Source: Larkinella insperata (lineage in GTDB: Bacteria > Bacteroidota > Bacteroidia > Cytophagales > Spirosomataceae). From it: a DNA stretch of 64,000 bases. The position numbers and the translations under genes are program-made. The notes beneath the pieces are model-generated. The model searched no databases and was not told the DNA's origin. It saw only the letters and a program-made list of their open reading frames with translations. Numbering within the stretch: the first letter of the stretch is position 1; the number at the start of each line of letters is the position of its first letter. The stretch lies in the NCBI RefSeq assembly GCF_026248825.1, contig NZ_CP110973.1, forward strand, positions 1,116,001-1,180,000. Reading direction: 5' to 3'. This document shows positions 25,400 to 34,552 of the stretch, piece by piece.

Positions 25400-26017
25400 T
25401 TATTTAACTGCCAGACTCTTCCGAATTTCGATTCGATCGGGCAAAAGCGTTGCCGACGAAAACTGCTGACGAAGCTGCGCCAAATACCGTTCCGCGTCCA
25501 TCCTGCGCATAAAATCGCCGACCTTCAACCGGTACGTGGGAGCCCGGTACGTAGTGTACGGGTTCAGCTCCGGAAAATTCTGGTACGTAAACCGTTTCAG
25601 CCGGTCGACCTCGGTCCGTTCGTTACCGACATAAATTTGAATCCGGTAGCCCTGTGCATAACGAATCGCGTGGTTCCGGATGGAAATCGTATCCAGAATG
25701 GCGTCTAGTTTTTTATTGATGTGCATCGGCTCGGCCATTGGCATTGTCCGGCGGGGTTCGGTGGTTGAACGCGCTGGCGGGGCGGAAGGTGCGGGATTGG
25801 CTGCCGTCGGCGACGGGATCGTGTACGTCGGGCGGGTCGCCGATAAGTCGTAATTAAACGAATTGTAGTCGGCCGATGAGGAAGCCGGTGAATCCGACGA
25901 ACCACCGGAGGTCACCTTTTTGATGGCGGCACACGAGCTCAACCAGCCCGAGAAGGCCACTAAGATGATCAGGACAACGGTGTTATCCAACTGAATTTTA
26001 TCCCTGTATGCTTTCAT
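25400..26017 (-). CDS. SPOR domain lipoprotein
   Basis: A 205-residue lipoprotein. A hydrophobic segment (13-26) ends in the lipobox LSSC with C29 as the lipid-modified residue. A Ser/Pro/Ala-rich linker (about 35-95) precedes a C-terminal SPOR-like domain (about 120-200) with GYRIQIYVGNERTEVDRL and DFMRRMDAERYLAQLRQQF. SPOR domains bind denuded glycan strands of peptidoglycan, often at the division site. The protein is probably periplasmic and anchored to the outer membrane. It lies upstream of gmd and divergent from murB. Confidence 0.82.
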   Translation of the reverse strand: MKAYRDKIQLDNTVVLIILVAFSGWLSSCAAIKKVTSGGSSDSPASSSADYNSFNYDLSATRPTYTIPSPTAANPAPSAPPARSTTEPRRTMPMAEPMHINKKLDAILDTISIRNHAIRYAQGYRIQIYVGNERTEVDRLKRFTYQNFPELNPYTTYRAPTYRLKVGDFMRRMDAERYLAQLRQQFSSATLLPDRIEIRKSLAVK

Positions 26018-26137
26018 TCCCTATCTGCAAAGTTAGCAACTATCTGGTTATGCAACAATCTGCCCGATCCGATGTTGAGCCATACCGCTGTTTTCCCTTC
26101 TTTTTACTTATTTTGAGGCAGCATTCTAAGCTAACCT

Positions 26138-27163
26138 ATGTTAGATATTCAGAGCCACGTATCGCTAAAACCTTATAACACATTCGGCATCGATGCCAAA
26201 GCTCGTTACTGGGTTGAAATCCAAACCGAAGAACAACTCAAAACGCTCTTCCAATTAACCGAATACCTCACCGTCCCGAAGCTGGTGCTGGGCGGTGGCA
26301 GTAACCTGCTCTTTACACGAGACTTCGACGGTCTGGCCATCAAAATAGCCATCCCGGGCATTGAGGTTGTTCGCGAAGATGAGTCGCACGTCTACGTCAA
26401 AGCCGGAGCGGGCGTCAACTGGCACCAGCTTGTGATGCACTGCGTGGAAAATGGGTACGCCGGTATCGAAAACCTTGCCCTCATTCCGGGCACGACCGGC
26501 GCAGCTCCCATGCAGAACATCGGGGCTTACGGTGTCGAGATTGAACAGGTTTTCGACCAACTCGAAGCCGTGGCTATTCAAACGGGCGAAACCCGCGTCT
26601 TCAGCCATGCCGAATGCCGGTTTGGCTACCGCGAAAGCATTTTCAAGCACGAAGCCAAGGGGAAATACATCATCAGCAGCGTCACCCTGCGCCTGAACAA
26701 ACAACCGGTTTTTCACGTCGAATACGGTGCGATTCGGGAGACCCTGGCCGAGATGGGTGTCCTGGAGGACCAACTCAGTATTGAAGCCATTAGCAAAGCC
26801 GTTATTCACATCCGGCAAAGCAAGCTTCCCAATCCCGCCGAGATCGGCAATGCCGGCAGTTTCTTTAAAAATCCGGAAGTTTCGAAAGGGCAGTTTGAAG
26901 AACTAAAGACGACTCACCCCACGATGCCGGGCTACCCTACCGGCGACCTGACCGTGAAGGTGCCAGCCGGTTGGCTGATCGAGCAGTGCGGCTGGAAAGG
27001 CAAACAGATCGGCCATGCGGGCGTCCATGCCAAACAGGCGCTCGTGCTGGTTAACCTCGGCGGAGCTACGGGTGCCGAAATTCTTAACCTGGCTCAGAAA
27101 GTCCAGCAGTCGGTGGAAGAAAATTTCGGAATCCGCCTGAACCCGGAAGTAAACATTATTTGA
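26138..27163 (+). CDS. murB: UDP-N-acetylenolpyruvoylglucosamine reductase MurB
   Basis: MurB reduces UDP-GlcNAc-enolpyruvate with NADPH to give UDP-MurNAc for peptidoglycan. The 341-residue flavoprotein has the FAD-binding GGGSNLLFT (about 51-59), PGTTGAAPMQNIGAYGVEI, GYRESIFKHE and the catalytic Ser region IGNAGSFFKNP. The conserved Glu in NPEVNII closes the protein. Length and the tyrosine-loop insertion match the E. coli type. It ends at a long hairpin shared with the convergent ROK gene. Confidence 0.96.
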   Translation: MLDIQSHVSLKPYNTFGIDAKARYWVEIQTEEQLKTLFQLTEYLTVPKLVLGGGSNLLFTRDFDGLAIKIAIPGIEVVREDESHVYVKAGAGVNWHQLVMHCVENGYAGIENLALIPGTTGAAPMQNIGAYGVEIEQVFDQLEAVAIQTGETRVFSHAECRFGYRESIFKHEAKGKYIISSVTLRLNKQPVFHVEYGAIRETLAEMGVLEDQLSIEAISKAVIHIRQSKLPNPAEIGNAGSFFKNPEVSKGQFEELKTTHPTMPGYPTGDLTVKVPAGWLIEQCGWKGKQIGHAGVHAKQALVLVNLGGATGAEILNLAQKVQQSVEENFGIRLNPEVNII

Positions 27164-27177
27164 TAGTAGAAACAGAG

Positions 27178-27233
27178 AATGGCTGACAGGTTAAAACGAT
27201 TTAGTAGCAACTCGTTTTAACCTGTCAGCCATT
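27178..27233. terminator. 22-bp perfect hairpin between murB and ROK genes
   Basis: Bases 27178-27199 pair perfectly with 27212-27233 around a 12-base loop. It is placed as a bidirectional terminator between convergent genes, but neither side carries a strong T-run, so another role such as transcript-end protection is possible. Confidence 0.65.
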
Positions 27234-27248
27234 GAATTATTGGTCGTT

Positions 27249-28163
27249 CTATTCAAAACACAGCGATGCCGCCCCCAGCAGCCCCGCGTCATTGCCGAGG
27301 GTAGCGCGCTTGAGCGAAAGTCCGTTCTGATAATACGGAGTCAGCCAGAAATCCAGTTGCTTCTGAACCGCGGGCAGAATGTAGTCATAGGAAGCGGACA
27401 AGCCGCCCCCGATCAGGACTTGCTTAATGTCCAGTACCCGGATAAGTGCCACCAGACCGTCGCCCAGCATCTCTCCCACTTCTGTCCAGATTTGCAGTGC
27501 CAGTTCGTCGCCCACGGCGGCCGCAGCGACCAGACTGGTTGTTGAAATGCTGCCATCGGCGGGCAGTTGGGTAGCGCCTTCAAATTCTTCCCGGCGTTGG
27601 TTGGCCAAATCCAGCAATTCTTTTTTGCCGATGTTGCGCTCCAGCACCCGGTTGTTCCGCGAGGGAATATGTCCGGGCTCCATGGCGTTGCCATCGCCCC
27701 CGACGAATACTTTTTTATTGATGATGGCCGCTCCTCCTACGCCCGTACCGAGCGTAATGAAAATGTAGTTCTCATCGATTTTTTCGTCGGCAAAATAAAA
27801 TTCGCCGAGCGCGGCCGCATTGGCGTCGTTTTCCAGAAAAAACTGAACATCCGGAAACCGTTTGTTGAGCTTTTCAACCAGCGGAACACCGTTCAATTCG
27901 GGGATGGCAGTGATTTCCAGGGGGACGGTGCGCTCCCGGTTGATCATCCCGGGTAAACCAATACCCACTTTTTTGATCTCTTTGTGTGCGTACAGTTGAA
28001 GCGCAATGGCGTCGGCAAACCGCTCGACAAAATGCCCTGATTCGCGCCAGCTGGCGGTATCATGACTGTAAAAATTGGAAATATTGCCCGTTTGTGCGTC
28101 GACAATTCCCATTTTAACATTGGTACCACCGACGTCGATACCCAAATATTGAACAGATTCCAT
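27249..28163 (-). CDS. ROK family sugar kinase (glucokinase-like) lacking the zinc motif
   Basis: A 304-residue ROK protein. LGIDVGGTNVKMGIVD is the ATP phosphate-binding loop, ENDANAAALGE holds the catalytic Asp, and FITLGTGVGGAAIINK is the second phosphate loop. MEPGHIPSRNNR stands where most ROK kinases have GHxxxxxxGxxCxCGxxGC, so the zinc-binding cysteines are absent. No DNA-binding domain is present, so it is an enzyme and not a repressor. Glucose or an N-acetylated hexose are possible substrates. It stands alone, with no sugar operon nearby. Confidence 0.85.
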   Translation of the reverse strand: MESVQYLGIDVGGTNVKMGIVDAQTGNISNFYSHDTASWRESGHFVERFADAIALQLYAHKEIKKVGIGLPGMINRERTVPLEITAIPELNGVPLVEKLNKRFPDVQFFLENDANAAALGEFYFADEKIDENYIFITLGTGVGGAAIINKKVFVGGDGNAMEPGHIPSRNNRVLERNIGKKELLDLANQRREEFEGATQLPADGSISTTSLVAAAAVGDELALQIWTEVGEMLGDGLVALIRVLDIKQVLIGGGLSASYDYILPAVQKQLDFWLTPYYQNGLSLKRATLGNDAGLLGAASLCFE

Positions 28164-28337
28164 TACTGGAGTTTTATGTTTAAAAGAATACTTTTCTGTT
28201 AAATTTTTGCTGATGAGGGCGCAAGATACGAAGGAAGCATGGAATCAGTAGCGTATTGCAATCATTCAATCGTGGTTAGTTACACTAAGGTTACACCAGC
28301 GCTGTGTTCGTTGGCCCGGCCGCTTCCCTGTTACGTT

Positions 28338-29078
28338 CTATTTAATATCCCCCATTTGGGGCCGGAGTAGAATTTCTTCAACCACGGCTCCGGCTGACAA
28401 ATGATAGGCCGACCAAATCACCTCGGCAATATCGGCAGCCTGCATAAACCGTGTTTCGGGCAAACCGGATGCGGCCCAGCTATCCGTATACGTAGCCCCC
28501 GGCAGCAGCGTCGTGACTTTCACCCCGTATGGTTTCATCTCCTCCCGGAGTTCTTTGGCCAGCCCCAGCAGGGCAAACTTGGAAATGCAGTAGGAGCCGC
28601 CATTAGGGTAGGCCGTAATGCTGGCGGTGGACCCCATCATGAATATATGACCACTACGCTGGTTCATCATGTCGCCGATGAGGCCGCGCGTCAGGTGATA
28701 AACGCTGGCTACGTTGAGGTTCATGGTGGTTTCAAACGTTCCCTCCGGCTCGCTGTAAATCTGGCCCGGCAGGAAAATACCGACGTTGTTGACCAGCGCG
28801 CTGACCGGACGGGCCAGGCTCCGGATAAACTCGATCAGCCGATCAACCTCGGTGCGTTTTTCCAGATCAGCCGCAAATGGAAAAATGGTTGGAACGACGG
28901 CATCATCGAAGCCTTCCAGCACCTCCGCAACCGATCCCTCAATATCGTGCTTAATCTGCCGCAAATCCTGCTCGTTACGGGCGCAGACTACGGCGTCGAA
29001 ACCGCCCTCCGCAAACCGTTCAACCACGGCCCGGCCAATGCCTTTTGTGCCGCCTGTTACTACTAGTAATGGATTCAT
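28338..29078 (-). CDS. Short-chain dehydrogenase/reductase (SDR)
   Basis: A 246-residue classical SDR. GGTKGIGRAVVERFAEGGF at the N-terminus binds the nicotinamide cofactor, and NNVG plus the catalytic Ser (MMGSTAS) and Y-x3-K (YCISKFALLGLAKEL) are all present. The family reduces or oxidises a wide range of alcohols and ketones, and the substrate is unknown. The open frame extends to a TTG at 29090, but the ATG at 29078 gives the usual MNPLLVVTGG start. It is divergent from the MlaE-like gene. Confidence 0.88.
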   Translation of the reverse strand: MNPLLVVTGGTKGIGRAVVERFAEGGFDAVVCARNEQDLRQIKHDIEGSVAEVLEGFDDAVVPTIFPFAADLEKRTEVDRLIEFIRSLARPVSALVNNVGIFLPGQIYSEPEGTFETTMNLNVASVYHLTRGLIGDMMNQRSGHIFMMGSTASITAYPNGGSYCISKFALLGLAKELREEMKPYGVKVTTLLPGATYTDSWAASGLPETRFMQAADIAEVIWSAYHLSAGAVVEEILLRPQMGDIK

Positions 29079-29202
29079 AGAACCAGCCAATGGTCATTAG
29101 CCCTTTCCAATCTATACTATCTACGAAAGATTGTTCATTAATGACTATTGACTCTTTGATGTTTTTTGGCAAGATACGCACAAAACCGTTCTATCTTTAC
29201 GG

Positions 29203-29210
29203 TAGTTTTG
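29203..29210 (+). promoter_or_regulatory. -7 box upstream of the MlaE-like gene
   Basis: TAGTTTTG is an exact TAnnTTTG match, 15 bases before the ATG at 29226. It supports that start over the TTG at 29166, which would lie upstream of the transcript. A -33 element is not clear. Confidence 0.45.
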
Positions 29211-29225
29211 TTGTTATTTGTGCTT

Positions 29226-29954
29226 ATGCATTATCTCGGACGTTATTTTATCTTCTTAGGCTCCTTATTCCGGAACCGTGAAAAATTTGGGGTTTACACC
29301 AAGCTGGTTCTGGACGAATGCATCCAAATCGGCATCAACTCCGTCTTTATCGTTTCCATTGTATCCACATTCATTGGAGCAGTAACCTGTGTTCAGACGG
29401 CTTATAACATGGTGAGTCCGTTTGTTCCGACGTACATTATATCGCTGATTGTTCGGGACATGACGGTGCTTGAACTGGCCCCTACTATTACCTGTGTAGT
29501 GCTATCGGGAAAAGTGGGGTCCAACATCGCGGGCGGTCTGGGCACGATGCGCATTACGGAGCAGATTGACGCGCTGGAAGTCATGGGCATTAACTCCAGT
29601 TCGTACCTGATTCTCCCCAAAGTGCTGGCGTCCATGATCACCTTTCCGATGCTGGTGATTCTAGCCGGTTTCTTATCCATTTACGGCGGGTACATTGCCG
29701 GTACGTTAGCCAAACTCATTACGTCAGAAGAATACATTTACGGGCTGCGTTCCGACTTCAATCCGTTTAACATCGCCTTTGCGCTCATTAAATCCGTTGT
29801 ATTTGCCTTCCTGATTTCGACCATTTCGTCCTTCAAAGGCTACTATACGTCGGGGGGCGCTCTGGAAGTGGGCCAGGCATCGACGGCCGCTGTCACCAAT
29901 AGCTGCATTGCGGTGCTCGCTGCGGACTTTTTATTAGCGCAGTTGTTGTTGTAA
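29226..29954 (+). CDS. mlaE: MlaE-type lipid ABC transporter permease
   Basis: A 242-residue inner-membrane permease of the MlaE/YrbE family with about six hydrophobic segments. The signature is TITCVVLSGKVGSNIAGGLG followed by ITEQIDALEVMGINSSSYL, which holds the conserved E-x-D-A-L-x-xMG motif. With the ATPase encoded 82 bp downstream it forms the core of a transporter that moves phospholipids between membranes. The substrate-binding MlaD protein is not in the window, although it usually lies close by. The ATG at 29226 is preferred because of the promoter position. Confidence 0.9.
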   Translation: MHYLGRYFIFLGSLFRNREKFGVYTKLVLDECIQIGINSVFIVSIVSTFIGAVTCVQTAYNMVSPFVPTYIISLIVRDMTVLELAPTITCVVLSGKVGSNIAGGLGTMRITEQIDALEVMGINSSSYLILPKVLASMITFPMLVILAGFLSIYGGYIAGTLAKLITSEEYIYGLRSDFNPFNIAFALIKSVVFAFLISTISSFKGYYTSGGALEVGQASTAAVTNSCIAVLAADFLLAQLLL

Positions 29955-29963
29955 AAAGAGATG

Positions 29964-30024
29964 GTTACACAGAACAGAAATTTTTCCGGCACACGTTGAT
30001 AGCCTCGGATGAACTCTGTGTAAC
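29964..30024. repeat. Intergenic inverted repeat (CTCTGTG family)
   Basis: GTTACACAGA (29964-29973) pairs perfectly with TCTGTGTAAC (30015-30024), filling almost all of the spacer between mlaE and mlaF. The word ACTCTGTG also occurs in the inverted repeat upstream of purH (41060-41135), suggesting a scattered repeat family. Confidence 0.55.
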
Positions 30025-30036
30025 AACCCAAGCATC

Positions 30037-30789
30037 ATGATCGAAATTAAAAATATCCAAAAAACCTTCGGCGATCGCACGGTGTTGGCGGGCGTTTCCG
30101 GGACATTCAAGCCCGGCGACACCAGCCTGATCATTGGGGGCAGCGGTACCGGAAAAAGCGTTTTGCTCAAATGCATGATCGGCCTCGTCAAACCCGAGGT
30201 TGGTCAGGTGCTCTACAGCGGCCGCGATTTCCTGACCGGTGACCAGGACACGCAAAAAGCCATCCGGCGTGAAATGGGCGTTCTGTTCCAGGGTGGGGCT
30301 TTATTCGATTCCAAAACCGTGCTGGAAAACGTCCGGTTTCCGCTCGATATGCTCACCAATATGTCGTCGGCCGAGAAGCGGGAACGTGCCCAGTTTTGTC
30401 TGCAACGGGTGGGGCTGGAAGCGGCCGCCGACCGCATGCCGTCAGAAATCAGTGGCGGGATGAAAAAGCGGGTCGGTATTGCCCGGGCCATCGTGATGAA
30501 CCCCAAATACCTGTTTTGCGACGAACCCAACTCCGGCCTTGACCCGCTGACCTCCATCAAAATCGACGAGCTAATCCGGGAAATCACCGACGAATTTCAG
30601 ATCACGACCGTTGTCATCACCCACGACATGAACTCCATGATGGAAATCGGCGAAAAAATCATGTTTCTCTACAAAGGAAAGAAGCTTTGGGAAGGAAACA
30701 GCGCAACTCTTACGCATTCAAACGTTCCTGAACTGAATGAGTTTATTTACGCGAACAAGCTCCTGCGTGACCCCAGCTCCCGGCACTAA
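30037..30789 (+). CDS. mlaF: MlaF-type lipid ABC transporter ATP-binding protein
   Basis: A 250-residue ATPase of the MlaF family that powers lipid transport with the MlaE permease. It shows Walker A GGSGTGKSVLL (about 34-44), the Q-loop GVLFQGGALFDS typical of MlaF, the signature EISGGMKKRVGIARA, Walker B YLFCDEPNSGLDP and the switch VVITHDM. The gene overlaps the next one (histidine kinase) by 53 bp if that gene starts at 30737. Confidence 0.94.
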   Translation: MIEIKNIQKTFGDRTVLAGVSGTFKPGDTSLIIGGSGTGKSVLLKCMIGLVKPEVGQVLYSGRDFLTGDQDTQKAIRREMGVLFQGGALFDSKTVLENVRFPLDMLTNMSSAEKRERAQFCLQRVGLEAAADRMPSEISGGMKKRVGIARAIVMNPKYLFCDEPNSGLDPLTSIKIDELIREITDEFQITTVVITHDMNSMMEIGEKIMFLYKGKKLWEGNSATLTHSNVPELNEFIYANKLLRDPSSRH

Positions 30790-33013
30790 GACCGAGAAAA
30801 ACGGGTTTTACATTCATGTATGGGGTAAGGCAGGCGCCTTTTTTGCCTTCTGGCTGGGTTTGCTGTCCGTCGGTGTTGCCCAGCAACCCTGGCCACCGGT
30901 TTTCGAGATTAAAAAGGATACGGGTGTTTATCAAATTGATACCGCCCATTTTCAGCTGCTCGAAGACCGGGCGGGCGATCTGACTTTCGACCAGGTACGG
31001 CGCCGTTCTGACTTCCATTTTGACGCCAACAGAAACCCCAACCGAAACACCCACGTCTGCTGGCTTCGGATGCGGATCAAAAACTCGCTCGACCACGACC
31101 TGAAGTTGTTTCTGTGCGAGTTCAATGCCGCTTATTTTGACCTGTACGCACAAACCACCAACGGACGCTGGCACCACCAACGGACTGGAGAGCTGATCCC
31201 GCGCAGCCAGCTACCGGTTCACAACGCCGATCAGGAACGCTACCGCTTGTTTTTCCAGCTCCGGCCCGGCGAGCAAATCACATTCTATCAACGTTCCGAA
31301 AATCCGTTCTGGTACCCAAAGCTCACGTTCCTTGCGCCCCGGCTGGAAACCGAGCAACAGCGTATTCATTCCGTCTACAAGTCAATTCGGGTCGATCGGC
31401 AATGGGAGGACTACTTTTTTGAAGGAATTACCATCGGAATTCTCTTCCTGGCGGTCTGTTATAACCTGTATATCTTTTTTTCGATCAGAGACAAAGTTTA
31501 CCTCTATTTTGCCATTTGCCTGCTGTTCTTCAATCTGGACCGCAACGGATTCAACCTCCAATTAACGCTCTTTCCCGAACAGCCTTACCTCTACAAGGCA
31601 TCACAGGTCTTTTTCTTCCTCGTTTTTTACACCTTTTTTATTCAGGCCATCCGAAATTTCATCCAGCCTGGGCCGGAGCTGACCCGGTTGAACAAAGCCA
31701 TTACTTTTTCCCTGGTGCTGTTGGCGTTGATGAATGTGGTTCAGTTTTTTATGTTCCGCATCTCTTTCATTGCACCGGCAATCGCGATTGATTTGTTGGA
31801 AATTTTGATTCGGGTCATCTATGTTTTACTAACCATCGTCATCGTAAAAATGATCCGACGGGGTTCGCATGATGCCCGTTTTACCCTCATCGCAACGGCT
31901 CCTCTGTTTACCCTCTGGCTCTTCACGCTGATGAACCTCTTGTTGTACAGGCTGTACAAAATCAATCTGACCGACCAGTACTGGTATAATTTTGGGTACA
32001 TTGAAACGTTCTGCTTTGCCTGGATGATCATCTTTTTCTCCGGTGCGCTGCTCAACCGCTATAACCTGGCCCGGAAACGGGTAGTTCAGCAGGCCATTGA
32101 GAAAGAGCAGCTCGAAAAAGAGCGCGAAATAGAGCGGAGTCGCCTGATTGCCAGCCAGAACGAACGGCTGGAACAGCAGGTAAAAGAACGGACCGCCCAG
32201 CTACAGACCTCGCTCGAAAACCTGCGGGCAACGCAGGACCAACTGGTTCAGAAGGAAAAACTGGCCTCCCTGGGTGAACTAACCGCCGGTATTGCCCACG
32301 AGATTCAAAACCCGCTGAACTTTGTCAACAACTTCTCGGAAGTAAGTACGGAATTGCTGACCGAACTTGAAGAGGAGCAGCAGAAGCCGGATCGTGATCC
32401 GGAACTGGAAAAAGAACTTCTGGGTGATCTTAAGCTGAATCTTCAGAAAATTTCGCACCACGGCAACCGGGCCAGCCACATCGTTCAGAGTATGCTGGCG
32501 CATTCCCGCAACAGCACGGGCGAACGGCAGGCCAGTAACCTGAATCAGCTCTGTGATGAGTACCTGCGGCTGGCCTACCACGGTTTGCGGGCCAAAGACA
32601 GTACATTCAATTGCGAGTTGGCGACTGATCTTGATCCGAATCCGGTGCCGGTTCACATCATTCCGCAGGAAATCGGGCGGGTGTTGCTGAATTTGTTTAA
32701 CAACGCCTTTTACACCGTTCAGGAAAAACAGAAACAGACTACGGAGCCTTACCGGCCCACCGTGGCCGTAAAAACCAGATTTACCGACCGGCAGGTCGAA
32801 GTTCGCGTGATCGACAACGGTATGGGCATGACCGACGCGGTAAAAACAAAGCTCTTTCAGCCGTTTTTTACCACCAAACCCACCGGTGAAGGCACCGGGC
32901 TGGGTCTGTCGCTCAGTTACGACATCGTCACCAAAGGGCACGGCGGAACCCTAACCGTGGAAAGCCGGCCGGGGCAGGGCTCGGAGTTTATCCTCGTGCT
33001 ACCCGTTGTTTGA
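30737..33013 (+). CDS. 7TMR-DISM sensor histidine kinase
   Basis: A 758-residue membrane histidine kinase. After a signal-like segment comes an extracellular beta-rich domain (about 65-195, 7TMR-DISMED2-like), then seven membrane helices (about 225-445), a coiled coil (about 450-495), and the HisKA and HATPase domains. The phosphorylated His is H521 in GIAHEIQNPLNFVNNFSE. The ATP site shows NNAFYTVQEK, DNGMGM and GEGTGLGLSLSYDI. The extracellular domain usually senses small molecules. There is no response regulator next to it. A GTG at 30767 is an alternative start. It converges with the flippase gene with a 15-bp overlap. Confidence 0.9.
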   Translation: MSLFTRTSSCVTPAPGTKTEKNGFYIHVWGKAGAFFAFWLGLLSVGVAQQPWPPVFEIKKDTGVYQIDTAHFQLLEDRAGDLTFDQVRRRSDFHFDANRNPNRNTHVCWLRMRIKNSLDHDLKLFLCEFNAAYFDLYAQTTNGRWHHQRTGELIPRSQLPVHNADQERYRLFFQLRPGEQITFYQRSENPFWYPKLTFLAPRLETEQQRIHSVYKSIRVDRQWEDYFFEGITIGILFLAVCYNLYIFFSIRDKVYLYFAICLLFFNLDRNGFNLQLTLFPEQPYLYKASQVFFFLVFYTFFIQAIRNFIQPGPELTRLNKAITFSLVLLALMNVVQFFMFRISFIAPAIAIDLLEILIRVIYVLLTIVIVKMIRRGSHDARFTLIATAPLFTLWLFTLMNLLLYRLYKINLTDQYWYNFGYIETFCFAWMIIFFSGALLNRYNLARKRVVQQAIEKEQLEKEREIERSRLIASQNERLEQQVKERTAQLQTSLENLRATQDQLVQKEKLASLGELTAGIAHEIQNPLNFVNNFSEVSTELLTELEEEQQKPDRDPELEKELLGDLKLNLQKISHHGNRASHIVQSMLAHSRNSTGERQASNLNQLCDEYLRLAYHGLRAKDSTFNCELATDLDPNPVPVHIIPQEIGRVLLNLFNNAFYTVQEKQKQTTEPYRPTVAVKTRFTDRQVEVRVIDNGMGMTDAVKTKLFQPFFTTKPTGEGTGLGLSLSYDIVTKGHGGTLTVESRPGQGSEFILVLPVV

Positions 33014-34552
33014 CTCCTGAACGATGTTCTTGCGGCCGCCCCGGTTCCGCACCCTTGCCAGCAGCGGCATAAACGTTTTGCGCTCCATGACCAGCATCGT
33101 TCCGATGTACAGCAGAAACAGCAGCAGGTGGTACGGGATTGAAACCCAGAGGTTGGAGATTTCAATCTGGGAGGCCATGTAAATGAGCAAACCGCCACTG
33201 AATACGTAAATCAGCGCCGAAGGAACGTCGTAGGGAACGGGGTAATGCTTTTCGCCCAGCACGTAACAGGTCACGCACATCACGACGCTAGACACGAGGT
33301 ACGCAACGGCGCAGCCCATGTAGCCCATGATTGGAATGAGCAGAACGTTCAGAATAACCGTCACCCCGGCCCCCAATACCGTAATAACGGTTCCGTAGGC
33401 AGTTTTGTCGCTTAGCTTGAACCAGAAAGCAATGTTGTAATAAACGCCCAGCACCAGGTTGGCCAGCAACAAAATGGGCACCACATCCAGCCCCTGCCGG
33501 TACGTCTTCCCGATAAACAGCCCAATCCAGTCCAGATTCAGGCTGATGCCGACCCAGATAATCACGCAGATGATGATGAACCACTTGTTGACCTCGGCCA
33601 GCAAACCAGGCGCGTTTTTGTCTTCGGCGCGGGAGAAGAAGAACGGATCAGCCGCAAACTTGAACGACTGAATGGCCAGCGCCATAAAAACCGATAGCTT
33701 ATAACAGTTTCCGTAAATACCGAGTACGTCCTCCGAAGTCAGACCCGGGTAAAAGCCCTCCGGCAGCAGCGGGCGCAGAAACCAGCGGTCGGTCAGCATG
33801 TTGATGCTACCGGCCAGCGCCGTCAGCATCAGTGGAAAGGAATACGTCAGCAGAACCTTTACCTGCGGTTTATCGAGTTGGAAGCGGAATCCGGCAAACG
33901 TTTTACGCAACAGCACGAAGTACAGCAAATTGGCAATCAGGTTGGCCAGAAAGATGTAGCCGGGGCCAACGGACGGGTCGTAGAACAAATCAATGGCGGG
34001 TTGCAGGAAAAGCAGGTAGTCGCCGTTGTAAATCTGCGGGCAGATGACCAGAAAGAAAACGTTCAGGGCAACGTTCAGGGCGATATTGATCAGTTTTGCC
34101 TTGACAAACTCCCGGGCTTTGTTTTCGACCCGTAGCCGGGCAAACGGAATGGCAACAATTGCGTCCGTGGCGGCAATCATGGCCACCCAGCTAATGAAAT
34201 TCTCCTGCCCCGGATAATCAAGCCAGTCGGCAATCTGGGAGGACAAGAGGACAATGAGGGCCGTAGCGACGATGCTGATGGTTAGAACAATACTCAGCGT
34301 TTCGTTGAACACCTTCTGCTTGTCTTCCTTTTGCCGGGTCGCATACCGGAAAAAAGCCGTTTCCAGGCTAAGTGTGTAAACCAGGAGCAAAACCGGCACG
34401 TAGGAAAACAACTCCACGTTTGAGGCTAGTTCGCCGGTGCGGGGAAACACCCGCGTGTGCAACGGTACCATGAGCCAGTACAGCATTCGCCCCAGTATCG
34501 TGCTGATCCCGTAAAGCGCCGTATCGCTCGCTAACTTTTTAAATCCGCTCAT
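32999..34552 (-). CDS. Polysaccharide/oligosaccharide flippase (MOP superfamily)
   Basis: A 517-residue integral membrane protein with about 12-14 hydrophobic helices. The opening KKLASDTALYGISTILGRMLYWL and the first helices resemble Wzx-type flippases that move lipid-linked glycans across the inner membrane. It could belong to O-antigen, exopolysaccharide or protein glycan export. No glycan cluster is adjacent, although the window's right end holds one. The last 15 bases overlap the convergent kinase gene. Confidence 0.85.
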   Translation of the reverse strand: MSGFKKLASDTALYGISTILGRMLYWLMVPLHTRVFPRTGELASNVELFSYVPVLLLVYTLSLETAFFRYATRQKEDKQKVFNETLSIVLTISIVATALIVLLSSQIADWLDYPGQENFISWVAMIAATDAIVAIPFARLRVENKAREFVKAKLINIALNVALNVFFLVICPQIYNGDYLLFLQPAIDLFYDPSVGPGYIFLANLIANLLYFVLLRKTFAGFRFQLDKPQVKVLLTYSFPLMLTALAGSINMLTDRWFLRPLLPEGFYPGLTSEDVLGIYGNCYKLSVFMALAIQSFKFAADPFFFSRAEDKNAPGLLAEVNKWFIIICVIIWVGISLNLDWIGLFIGKTYRQGLDVVPILLLANLVLGVYYNIAFWFKLSDKTAYGTVITVLGAGVTVILNVLLIPIMGYMGCAVAYLVSSVVMCVTCYVLGEKHYPVPYDVPSALIYVFSGGLLIYMASQIEISNLWVSIPYHLLLFLLYIGTMLVMERKTFMPLLARVRNRGGRKNIVQESNNG

